A stretch of 64,000 nucleotides of DNA from Candidatus Contendibacter sp. GTDB taxonomy: Bacteria; Pseudomonadota; Gammaproteobacteria; Competibacterales; Competibacteraceae. Below are positions 57,771 through 64,000 of this stretch, piece after piece. A program made the translations under genes and the position numbers. How positions within the stretch are numbered: the stretch's first letter is position 1; every line of letters starts with the position of its first letter. The DNA lies in NCBI GenBank assembly GCA_029624675.1, contig JARSSP010000044.1:1-64000 (forward strand). Direction: 5' to 3'. The notes under the pieces are model-generated. The model was not told the DNA's origin and did not search any database. It saw only the letters and a list, made by a program, of their open reading frames with translations.

Positions 57771-59192
57771 ATGAAATTGCCCGATGCCGTTCAAAGCTAC
57801 CTGGACCAGCAAGGTTTACCTTACCGGCTGATTGTCTGTCCATCCGGCGAATCCCTGAACCAGATCGCGGCAAGCCTCGCCATCCCGCTTCGGCAAGTGG
57901 CGCGCATCGTTTTGCTGAAGGAAAAATCCAGCTTGGTGATGGCCATTCTGCCTTGCAGCCACGTTCTGGATTTTTCGCGGCTTTACCACTTGTCGCAGTG
58001 TAACCTTGAGCCGGCGCACGGTACCGAAACCGCCCGCTTCTTCCAAAGTCGCGGCTGCTCGATCAGGTCCTATCCACCCCTACCGGAAGTTTTCCACATC
58101 CCCGCCCTGGTTGATGATAGCCTGGCCATGGGTGACGAGGATGAAACTTACTTTGATAGCGGCAGTGGCAATTTGCTGGTCCACATGCGGAACGCCGATT
58201 TTCGCGCGTTGCTCGCTCGGGCCCGCTGGGAGCACTTCGCGACGCCAGCGGAAGAGCTGGATTCCCTAGACAATCAACAGACGCTCACACCGGCTCATCT
58301 GAACCGTTTCACCAAACGCTATACCTCCTCCCGCTCGCACGAGCACATTGAAACCATCACCGAACTACCAGCCATGCCGCAAATCGCGCAGTACCTGCTG
58401 GCGCTGCGCGCCAACCCGGATGTCACGGTTCGTGACATCCTCCGGGTGATCGAGCAGAACCCCAGCCTGGCCGCTCCGGTGGTGTATTGGGCGCGTTGCC
58501 CGTTGCACGGCCATCAAGGGGCGGTCGATTCGCTGGAAACCGCGATTACCCAGGTCTTGGGGATTGAGGCCACGCTCAACATCCTGTTGGGCTCCAGCGT
58601 GGGCCGGACACTTCAGGTTCCGGTCGATGGCCCGGTGGGTCTGCAACACTTGTGGCGGCACAGCGTGTATTGCGCCGCTCTGGTCAGCGAATTGGTCAAG
58701 CTATTGCCCGAAACGGTCACCGTCAAACCAGGGCTGGCGTACTTGAGCGGCCTGTTGCACGATTTTGGCTATCTCGCCCTGGGCCACCTGTTTCCGGCCC
58801 GTTTTTTCCTGTTCAACCGCTTTCTGACGGTCAATCGGCATCTGTCGCCCAGCGCGGTGGAGCGTTATGTGCTGGGCGTCGAGCACTGGCATATCGGCGC
58901 CTGGTTGATGCAGGCCTGGTCCATGCCCGAGGAAGTGATCGCGGCGGTGCGCTGGCATCACAGCGAGGATTGCACCCAACCCCACGCCGAATATTCCAAC
59001 CTGGTGCTGATCGCCAACCGGTTGCTGCAACAAATTGGCTTGGACGAAGGGCAAAACCAGCGACTGCCGGCGCTGGCGATGTTTACGCTTGGTCTTACCC
59101 GCGAACAGGCCATGGAGGCGCTGGCGCGGGTACAAACCAGCGCGGCGGATCTGGACGCCCTAGCCGAGGTGTTGCGATTGGGCGAGGATTGA
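57771..59192 (+). CDS. YbaK-HDOD fusion signalling protein
   Basis: 473 residues. Residues 1-160 form a YbaK/ProX-type aminoacyl-tRNA deacylase-like domain (LPDAVQSYLDQQGLPYRLIV, VLLKEKSSLVMAILPCSHVL, DETYFDSGSGNLLVHMRNAD). Residues 195-400 form an HDOD domain (ITELPAMPQIAQYLLALRAN, LGIEATLNILLGSSVGR, LWRHSVYCAALVSELVKLLP, LSGLLHDFGYLALGHLFPAR, VEHWHIGAWLMQAWSMPEEV) where the HD metal residues LLHDFGY are retained. HDOD proteins usually serve regulatory roles in motility, stress or c-di-GMP contexts. The fused YbaK may sense rather than hydrolyse. Monocistronic. Confidence 0.82.
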   Translation: MKLPDAVQSYLDQQGLPYRLIVCPSGESLNQIAASLAIPLRQVARIVLLKEKSSLVMAILPCSHVLDFSRLYHLSQCNLEPAHGTETARFFQSRGCSIRSYPPLPEVFHIPALVDDSLAMGDEDETYFDSGSGNLLVHMRNADFRALLARARWEHFATPAEELDSLDNQQTLTPAHLNRFTKRYTSSRSHEHIETITELPAMPQIAQYLLALRANPDVTVRDILRVIEQNPSLAAPVVYWARCPLHGHQGAVDSLETAITQVLGIEATLNILLGSSVGRTLQVPVDGPVGLQHLWRHSVYCAALVSELVKLLPETVTVKPGLAYLSGLLHDFGYLALGHLFPARFFLFNRFLTVNRHLSPSAVERYVLGVEHWHIGAWLMQAWSMPEEVIAAVRWHHSEDCTQPHAEYSNLVLIANRLLQQIGLDEGQNQRLPALAMFTLGLTREQAMEALARVQTSAADLDALAEVLRLGED

Positions 59193-59251
59193 AGCGCCCG
59201 CCTCCCAAGCGGCGAATCTGGCCGAACCTATCGAACTTTCGCGTCAATCCC

Positions 59252-60631
59252 CTACCGCAGCATTAGCAGCAATTCGCTCTGCCCACGCAGTAGATTGAGG
59301 ATCAGTCCATCGCTCTGGCTGGCGACCTCGCGCAACTCGTCGGTGCTGGCGATGGGCTGGCGGTTGACGGCGACGATCACGTCGTTCCGCTGCAATCCGG
59401 CCCGGCCGGCGGGACTGCTGGATTCGAGCTTGGCCACCATCACGCCGCGCACCCCCCGCCCGCTCAACGGCGAATTGGGCCCAATGTCCTCAAAAACCAC
59501 GCCGGCCAACCGTGGATTGATGGCATCGCCTTCGGTCCTGGCTGGCACGTACTCGCCGACCTTGGCGCTCAGGGTCATCGGTTTGCCGTCGCGCAGGATG
59601 TCGAGCCGCGCCGCCTCGCCCACTTCCAGCAGACCGATGGCGTTGCGTAACCCGCCGCTATCGCGGATCGGTTTGTCGTTGATGCTCAGCACCACGTCGC
59701 CTTCCTTCAGGCCAGCGCGGGCGGCGGCGGAACGAGGGCTGACCTGAGCGATCACCGCGCCTCGGTCGGCGGGGACATTGAGCGCCCGCGCCAATTCCGG
59801 GGTAAGATCCTGCACCGACACCCCCAGTTGGCCACGCCGCACCGAACCGTGGGCCACGATCTGATTCATCAGCCGCGACACCATGTTGGCCGGAATGGCG
59901 AAGCCGATGCCGACGTTGCCACCGCTGGGCGCCAGGATGGCGGTGTTGATCCCGACCAGTTCGCCACGCAGGTTGACCAGGGCGCCGCCGGAATTGCCGG
60001 GATTGATCGAGGCGTCGGTCTGGATGAAATCCTCGTAGCCCTGAATACCCAGCCCAGTGCGGCCCAGCGCGCTGACGATGCCGGAAGTGACGGTCTGACC
60101 CAGACCGAACGGGTTGCCGATGGCGACCACGAAATCACCCACTCGCAGGTTGTCGGAATCGGCCAGCGGCAAAGCGGTGAGATTGGCGCTGGGAATCTGG
60201 ATCACCGCCACGTCGCTTTGTGGATCGGAACCGACCGCCTTGGCGCTGAGCTTGCGGCCGTCGCGCAGGGTCACCGTGATGGTATCGACGCCATCGATGA
60301 CATGGTGGTTGGTGATCACGTAGCCGCGCCGGGCGTCCACCACCACCCCGGAGCCAACGCTCTGCGCCCTGCGTTCGCGCGGCTGGTCGGGGACGTTGAA
60401 AAAATGGCGAAAAAACGGATCGTCCAGCAACGGGTTGCGACGCAGTGAAATCCGACTTTCGGTGGCGATGTTGACCACCGCCGGGGTGATCCGCTCCAGC
60501 ATCGGCGCCAAGGTCGGCAACGGTTGTCCTTCCACAGTGGCGGGCAGGGTAGCGATGGCGGGCAACGGAACGGCAAGCATTAGACCCCATGCCAGCAGAG
60601 CGGCGGGCAGTAACGAACGTCGGGTATTCAT
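59252..60631 (-). CDS. degP: Periplasmic serine protease DegP/DegQ (HtrA)
   Basis: 459 residues with a signal peptide (LLPAALLAWGLMLAVPLPAI). The trypsin-like domain carries H110 (VITNHHVIDG), D140 (DPQSDVAVIQ) and S214 (INPGNSGGAL). Two PDZ domains follow (about 255-345 RRGQLGVSVQDLTPELARAL; 365-455 GVMVAKLESSSPAGRAGLQR). It degrades or holds misfolded envelope proteins. The short LA loop and length are closer to DegQ than E. coli DegP. Third gene of the hsp20-cbpA-degP run, 120 bases after cbpA, so probably heat-inducible. Confidence 0.93.
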   Translation of the reverse strand: MNTRRSLLPAALLAWGLMLAVPLPAIATLPATVEGQPLPTLAPMLERITPAVVNIATESRISLRRNPLLDDPFFRHFFNVPDQPRERRAQSVGSGVVVDARRGYVITNHHVIDGVDTITVTLRDGRKLSAKAVGSDPQSDVAVIQIPSANLTALPLADSDNLRVGDFVVAIGNPFGLGQTVTSGIVSALGRTGLGIQGYEDFIQTDASINPGNSGGALVNLRGELVGINTAILAPSGGNVGIGFAIPANMVSRLMNQIVAHGSVRRGQLGVSVQDLTPELARALNVPADRGAVIAQVSPRSAAARAGLKEGDVVLSINDKPIRDSGGLRNAIGLLEVGEAARLDILRDGKPMTLSAKVGEYVPARTEGDAINPRLAGVVFEDIGPNSPLSGRGVRGVMVAKLESSSPAGRAGLQRNDVIVAVNRQPIASTDELREVASQSDGLILNLLRGQSELLLMLR

Positions 60632-60751
60632 GGGTAGGAAAAACCTCTATTCCAGAACGGATGCGGATACGGAAAAGCTTGGAGTCTCGATTCCAGCCTT
60701 ATTGCGTGGGTTCCCCGGGTCGAAGTCCCGCTGTCTTTCTTCAAGCCGGCG

Positions 60752-61702
60752 TTATCGACGCCAACGCACGCGTGGATCGAACGGCAGTTCCCGCGCCATC
60801 CGCTGGAACAGTTCCCGCGCCGCCTCGGTGTCGGCGGGCGGATTGACGATGCGCAGCACCGCGAACTGATCGCCGGGCGGCTGACCGGGCAGGCCACGCC
60901 CGCGCAACCGCAATTTCTGGCCATTGTGGGCGTTGGCTGGAATATTGAGCGTGACGGGGCCGCCCAACGTGGGGACGTCGATCTTGCAACCGAGCGCCGC
61001 TTCCCATGGGGCCAGCGGCGTTTCCAGCGTGATGTCGCGCCCCTTGACCTGATACAGCACGTGTGGCCGGATGGTCACTTCCAGGTACAGATCGCCGCTG
61101 GGACCGCCGCCGGATCCACCCTGACCGGCCAGGCGGATTTTCTGGCCGGTTACGACTCCGGCGGGAATCTTGACGTTCAGGGTGCGGGTCCGCGTGCTCG
61201 TCCGGCCGCTGGCGTCCCGCTCCGGCAGTTGCAGTTGCAGGGACCGGCTACCGCCGTGATACGCCTCTTCCAGGCTGATGTCCAGCGCCACGGTTTGGCT
61301 CTGACTGGGACCGTGAAACCCGCGTCCGCCGCCAAAGCTGGGGCCGCCACCGCCCACGCTGCTGAACAGCGATTCGAAGAAATCGCTGAACTCGCGTCCG
61401 CCGAAGCCGGCGCCGAACGGTTGCCCGGTCCCTCCTCCCGGACCGCCTGGCCAACCCGGCGGTGGCCGAAACTCCTGACCGGCCCGCCAGTTGCTGCCGA
61501 GTTGGTCGTAGGCGGTGCGTTTTTCGGAGTCGCGCAGCACCTCGTAGGCCTCGGCGACCTCCTTAAAGCGCTCCTCGGCATGGGCTTCCTTGCTGACGTC
61601 GGGATGATACTTGCGCGCCAGCCGGCGGTAGGCCTTTTTGATGTCCTCCGTCGAGGCGTCGCGGCTCACGCCGAGAATCTGGTAGTAGTCCTGGTATTTC
61701 AT
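60752..61702 (-). CDS. cbpA: Curved-DNA-binding / DnaJ-like co-chaperone CbpA
   Basis: 316 residues, type II J protein. The J domain (1-70; [40 protein letters not shown] with HPD) is followed by a Gly-rich linker and two beta-sandwich substrate domains ([40 protein letters not shown]). It has no zinc-finger CxxCxGxG motifs, which separates it from DnaJ at 17303. It works with DnaK and, in E. coli, also binds curved DNA. In operon between hsp20 and degP. Confidence 0.93.
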   Translation of the reverse strand: MKYQDYYQILGVSRDASTEDIKKAYRRLARKYHPDVSKEAHAEERFKEVAEAYEVLRDSEKRTAYDQLGSNWRAGQEFRPPPGWPGGPGGGTGQPFGAGFGGREFSDFFESLFSSVGGGGPSFGGGRGFHGPSQSQTVALDISLEEAYHGGSRSLQLQLPERDASGRTSTRTRTLNVKIPAGVVTGQKIRLAGQGGSGGGPSGDLYLEVTIRPHVLYQVKGRDITLETPLAPWEAALGCKIDVPTLGGPVTLNIPANAHNGQKLRLRGRGLPGQPPGDQFAVLRIVNPPADTEAARELFQRMARELPFDPRVRWRR

Positions 61703-61727
61703 GCCGGTTCCGGGCGGTTGAGGAAAC

Positions 61728-61752
61728 GGCCGGCGGGTTGGCCCCGCCGGCC
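61728..61752 (-). terminator. Strong GC hairpin between hsp20 and cbpA
   Basis: Perfect 10-bp stem GGCCGGCGGG / CCCGCCGGCC with a 5-base loop in the 57-base intercistronic gap. No T-run; may slow polymerase or protect the upstream hsp20 message and so set a higher hsp20 level. Confidence 0.45.
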
Positions 61753-61759
61753 CGGTGGC

Positions 61760-62200
61760 CTAACCCTCGACCTTGATGGTCCGCGACAGGGTATGGGTGG
61801 CCTTGGGAATGCTGATTTCCAGCACGCCGTGAGCACCACGCGCGGCGATTCGCTCCAGATCGGCGGTATCGGGCAGGCTGAAGCGGCGGTAGAAGCTGCC
61901 GTAGGGCCGTTCGACCCGACTGTAACCCGCGCGGTTTTCGCTCGTCTCGCTCGGACGGTTGCCACGGATGGTCAGGACGCCGTTTTCGGCGATAATCTCG
62001 ATATTCTTGAGATCGACACCGGGGATATCGGCGCGCAGCACATAGCGCTCCTTCTCTTCCTTGATGTCCACCGGCGGAATCCAGTCGCAGGTGGCGACGC
62101 TGGATTGATCGTCACTGCTGGAGTAAGGCTCGAACAGCCGGTCCAGTTCTTTGCGCAGGTGGCGCATGTGTTGCCAGGGTTCGTAGCGGCTCGGGGTCAT
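61760..62200 (-). CDS. Small heat-shock protein Hsp20
   Basis: 146 residues, an ATP-independent holdase. The alpha-crystallin domain (about 42-135) contains [52 protein letters not shown] and GVLEISIPK. The tail is RTIKVEG, without a clear IxI motif. The start ATG at 62200 has AGGAG 8 bases upstream; a longer open frame is antisense to moaB. First gene of the hsp20-cbpA-degP operon, directly behind a sigma-32-type promoter. Confidence 0.94.
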   Translation of the reverse strand: MTPSRYEPWQHMRHLRKELDRLFEPYSSSDDQSSVATCDWIPPVDIKEEKERYVLRADIPGVDLKNIEIIAENGVLTIRGNRPSETSENRAGYSRVERPYGSFYRRFSLPDTADLERIAARGAHGVLEISIPKATHTLSRTIKVEG

Positions 62201-62235
62201 GATCAAATCTCCTGGGATGATGGAAGTTACTTTGC

Positions 62236-62263
62236 ACATAGGGCCGCCGCGCGTCATTTCAAG
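62236..62263 (-). promoter_or_regulatory. Sigma-32 (RpoH) type promoter of hsp20-cbpA-degP
   Basis: On the minus strand CTTGAA (62263-62258), a 14-base spacer, and CCCTATGT (62243-62236), matching CTTGAA / CCCCATnT with one or two -10 mismatches. It lies 36 bases before the hsp20 ATG in the 105-base gap divergent from moaB. Confidence 0.8.
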
Positions 62264-62305
62264 CCGAATCGACCAATTTTTCCGCTCGAACCCGGAGGAA
62301 CCCGG

Positions 62306-62836
62306 ATGAACCACGAAACCGACCCTCGTGAATTTCTGCCGCTGACCATCGCGGTGCTGACCGTTTCCGATACCCGAACCCTGGCGAACGACACTTCCGG
62401 CCAAACCCTGGTCGACCGGTTGACGGCGGCGGGTCATCGACTGGCGGAGCGAACCCTGGTCCCCGACGACATTTACCGCATCCGCGCGGTCGTCTCCGCC
62501 TGGATCGCCGATCCCGCCGTGCACATCGTGCTGATCACTGGCGGCACCGGCATGACGGGCCGCGACAGCACGCCCGAGGCGATCCGACCGCTGCTGGACA
62601 AGGAGATCGTCGGTTTCGGCGAATTGTTCCGAATGCTGTCCTGGGAGGAGATCGGGGCCTCGACCCTCCAGTCGCGGGCGCTGGGCGGACTGGCCAACGC
62701 CACTTTTATTTTCTGTCTGCCCGGCTCGACCGGGGCCTGTCGCACCGGCTGGGACCGCATCCTGCAACCGCAACTGGACGCTCGGACCCGGCCCTGCAAT
62801 CTGGTGGAATTGCTGCCGCGACTGCGGGAGCGGTAA
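62306..62836 (+). CDS. moaB: Molybdenum cofactor biosynthesis protein MoaB
   Basis: 176 residues, MogA/MoaB family, which binds molybdopterin in molybdenum cofactor assembly. [40 protein letters not shown] and the serine-rich [20 protein letters not shown] are the signature blocks; [20 protein letters not shown] lies between. The ATG at 62306 follows CGGAGGAACCCGG. No other mo genes are adjacent; it is divergent from hsp20. Confidence 0.93.
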   Translation: MNHETDPREFLPLTIAVLTVSDTRTLANDTSGQTLVDRLTAAGHRLAERTLVPDDIYRIRAVVSAWIADPAVHIVLITGGTGMTGRDSTPEAIRPLLDKEIVGFGELFRMLSWEEIGASTLQSRALGGLANATFIFCLPGSTGACRTGWDRILQPQLDARTRPCNLVELLPRLRER

Positions 62837-62882
62837 GCCGGACTTGCTTGATGGTGCCCGTGCTCGTTTATCGACCGGCGCT

Positions 62883-62928
62883 CGTTTCAAATTGAAACAG
62901 CCTGAAATCTCCCCGTTTCAAATTGAAA
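62883..62928. repeat. Two identical 15-bp palindromic repeats, 31 bp apart
   Basis: CGTTTCAAATTGAAA occurs at 62883-62897 and 62914-62928. The core TTTCAA-A-TTGAAA is an interrupted palindrome, extended to GTTTCAAATTGAAAC in the first copy. Spacing of 31 bp is close to three helical turns, as for cooperatively bound operators. A stem GGCGCT/AGCGCC (62935-62954) follows. Lies 47 bases after moaB. Confidence 0.55.
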
Positions 62929-63124
62929 TCACCCGGCGCTCAAAATAAAGCGCCAGCGCCGATAAGCCATTCATGGATAACACTATCCGCACCATGCCCA
63001 GCATGGCATGGAAGATGCGTCTGGGTCAGAAATGCCTAGTAGCGCCGAGTCCACTTCGGGTGGACGGCGAACCTGGCGGGATTTCCGGGCCAAAGGGCTT
63101 GTGATGTTAAACGACAAATAAAAT

Positions 63125-63200
63125 CTACCATAATCAAGCAATTATTATCAAAGATTGCAGATCATGGTAGTTGTCGCGGACGCTTCGCGCCCGCGACAAC
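63125..63200. repeat. Two back-to-back inverted repeats
   Basis: The first is CTACCATAATC (63125-63135) with GATCATGGTAG (63160-63170), 10 of 11 bases pairing around an AT-rich loop. It abuts a second, GTTGTCGCGG (63170-63179) with CCGCGACAAC (63191-63200), a perfect 10-bp stem with an inner CGC/GCG extension. The region 62955-63124 before it shows no gene. The dense structure marks a composition change from the GC-rich chromosome to an AT-richer segment. Confidence 0.55.
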
Positions 63201-63329
63201 GGGGCGGCGGATAAGCATCCGCAGCTTGCACGGCGCGAAGCGCCGCACAACCACGCGGATCAACCAGACATCGCCCGTCTAAAACTACGTTTTGTCCGGG
63301 CTCGCCGGTTATCCACCACCCCGTTAGGC
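63196..63329 (+). other. attC-like imperfect inverted repeat ending GTTAGGC
   Basis: ACAACGGGGCGGCGGATAA (63196-63214) pairs with TTATCCACCACCCCGTTAG (63309-63327) at 15 of 19 positions. GTTAGGC (63323-63329) fits the integron R' core GTTRRRY, and the left end keeps AAC but not the full RYYYAAC. Two inner hairpins lie inside: GCGGAT/ATCCGC (63207-63222) and CGGCGC/GCGCCG (63231-63245). Total about 132 bases, within attC length range. A start codon follows 3 bases after the core, as in gene cassettes. No integrase is seen, so this remains a candidate. Confidence 0.4.
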
Positions 63330-63332
63330 ATC

Positions 63333-63398
63333 ATGATTAAGAGGGTTGATTGTCCTCTAGACCTTCTTAATTTTTTACTGTGGGGACATAAACTGTAG
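63333..63398 (+). other. 21-codon leader frame with terminator-like hairpin
   Basis: A short frame from an ATG at 63333 (MIKRVDCPLDLLNFLLWGHK then L and stop) ends at 63398, on the first base of GTG codons in frame with the aegerolysin. Inside it ATTAAGAGG (63336-63344) pairs with CCTTCTTAAT (63362-63371, one bulge), followed by a TTTTT run (63372-63376), which looks like an intrinsic terminator. It may be the end of an upstream transcript or a leader attenuator. Confidence 0.4.
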
Positions 63399-63409
63399 TG
63401 GTGAACAAA

Positions 63410-63841
63410 ATGGCATACGGGCAATGGGTCAGCTTTACAGTTAGGGTAAAAGGCTTTGCAGGAAGAGCCGATCTCGCAAATCTAATATGGGGGAAATTTT
63501 ACAAATACGACGATAAAGATAGTGAAATTGATATCGCCGCTGTCAATAATATCAAATTCGAGAACAACAATACCTATAGCAATATAATTGCCTCATGTGG
63601 CAGATCGGATGCCGCATCTGGAACTGAAGGTTCTTTCTATATTTGCATAGACGGGAAAGCTCCCGACGATCCAGATTATAAGGTCTGCAAGATATCATGG
63701 GATTGTCCATGGGGAACAAAAACAAACACATTTGCGGCTAGTGATTTTGATCCTGACAAATATGTTGTTAGCATAATCGGAGGTTCTACATATGGAGGGT
63801 CAATTGGAATGCTGACGGTTGTCGTTGCTGATATATCCTGA
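63410..63841 (+). CDS. Aegerolysin-family protein
   Basis: 143-residue beta-sandwich protein. MAYGQWVSFTVRVKGFAG aligns with the start of fungal ostreolysin/pleurotolysin A (MAYAQWV...). IWGKFYKYDDKDSEI, ASCGRSDAASGTEGSF and KISWDCPWGTKTNTF are the aegerolysin signature blocks, and a GGSIGMLTVVVADIS end closes the fold. Aegerolysins bind membrane lipids such as ceramide phosphoethanolamine or sphingomyelin, and many act with a MACPF pore partner; none is present before the window ends. No signal peptide. I start at ATG 63410 by analogy; GTG at 63398 is possible. Visibly AT-richer than the rest of the window, so likely transferred. Confidence 0.9.
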   Translation: MAYGQWVSFTVRVKGFAGRADLANLIWGKFYKYDDKDSEIDIAAVNNIKFENNNTYSNIIASCGRSDAASGTEGSFYICIDGKAPDDPDYKVCKISWDCPWGTKTNTFAASDFDPDKYVVSIIGGSTYGGSIGMLTVVVADIS

Positions 63842-63891
63842 TAATCAGCAACGGGGAATATGGGGCCAGGCTTAGGATCATAGCCGGGTAG

Positions 63892-63919
63892 GTCGGGCAA
63901 CGTCTTTTTGTTGCCCGAC
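63892..63919. repeat. GTCGGGCAAC hairpin repeat after the aegerolysin gene
   Basis: Perfect 10-bp stem GTCGGGCAAC (63892-63901) and GTTGCCCGAC (63910-63919) with a T-rich loop, 50 bases after the stop. This sequence type recurs widely in bacterial genomes as a small dispersed repeat; it could also terminate transcription. The remaining 63920-64000 has no recognisable gene. Confidence 0.5.
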
Positions 63920-64000
63920 AAAAGGATGGTGGGCAAATAGCCAAAGCCGAGAACCCCCGGCCTTGTCTCCCTGCCCACCCGCCTACCCGCCGTTCCAGCC

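Noticed and set aside
62883..62928. CRISPR array
   Set aside because: Only two 15-bp repeats with a 16-base spacer; too short, no third repeat and no cas genes.
63333..63398. Independent small protein gene just after the GTTAGGC site
   Set aside because: 21 codons containing a terminator-like hairpin; kept only as a leader feature, not as a gene.
63676..63978. Minus-strand 100-codon frame over the aegerolysin 3' end
   Set aside because: It is antisense to a well-supported aegerolysin and its central part is the translation of the GTCGGGCAAC hairpin repeat.

Overview
The window is GC-rich chromosomal DNA from a gammaproteobacterium. The calls that point there are surE next to rpoS, orn divergent from rsgA, the rodZ-hisS-yfgM-bamB order, pilW after rlmN, BamB/SohB/TrmO, and grpE-dnaK-dnaJ. 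A phasin-like protein suggests polyhydroxyalkanoate storage. A relative of Candidatus Competibacter is my guess, from gene content only. No rRNA, tRNA or CRISPR array was recognised.

Layout. 1-1000: three overlapping transposase remnants (IS4-like, an unassigned family, IS110). 1027-10756: aroK-aroB, ssb, a phasin, sohB-trmO-corA-MBL hydrolase, a Mth938-like protein, rpoS, surE and an Smr nuclease. 11172-14371: a response regulator with a C-terminal membrane anchor, a membrane-anchored coiled-coil protein, and galE. 14462-18427: grpE-dnaK-dnaJ behind sigma-32-type promoters. 18657-20696: an exported glucan-hydrolase-like protein. 20763-24260: an accessory strip with a broken TumE/TumA toxin-antitoxin pair, a broken AlbA_2-type ATPase, an intact TcmP / three-Cys-motif pair and a CHAT remnant. 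24567-31099: a lipid-modification cluster (SnoaL, FAD amine oxidase, DUF1365, cyclopropane synthase, DUF2878, DUF1295, second CFA-like methyltransferase). 31404-57000: mostly housekeeping genes (glutamate-synthase-like protein, rhodanese, orn, rsgA, LysE, an OpgD/OpgG protein, nfi, hisG, ndk, rlmN, pilW, rodZ, hisS, yfgM, bamB, marC, priA, an acetate-symporter operon, argS). 56997-62836: an FtsN-like protein without its SPOR domain, a YbaK-HDOD fusion, an hsp20-cbpA-degP stress operon with a sigma-32-type promoter, and moaB. 62837-64000: an AT-richer, hairpin-dense segment carrying an aegerolysin gene.

How the genes work together. Protein quality control appears twice: GrpE/DnaK/DnaJ in the cytoplasm, and Hsp20/CbpA plus periplasmic DegP. 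Both have CTTGAA-N14-CCCnAnnT promoters that I read directly. Envelope biology is also well represented: OpgD/G and a beta-glucan-hydrolase-like protein for periplasmic glucans, BamB, RodZ, PilW, YfgM and the fatty-acid-modifying cluster.

The most unusual item is the right end. An aegerolysin, a lipid-binding family best known from fungi, sits just after a 132-nt imperfect inverted repeat ending in GTTAGGC. That resembles an integron attC site, so the gene may be a cassette, but no integrase is visible. Second is the TcmP/three-Cys pair inside a graveyard of accessory genes. Third is the paired membrane-anchored receiver and coiled-coil proteins.
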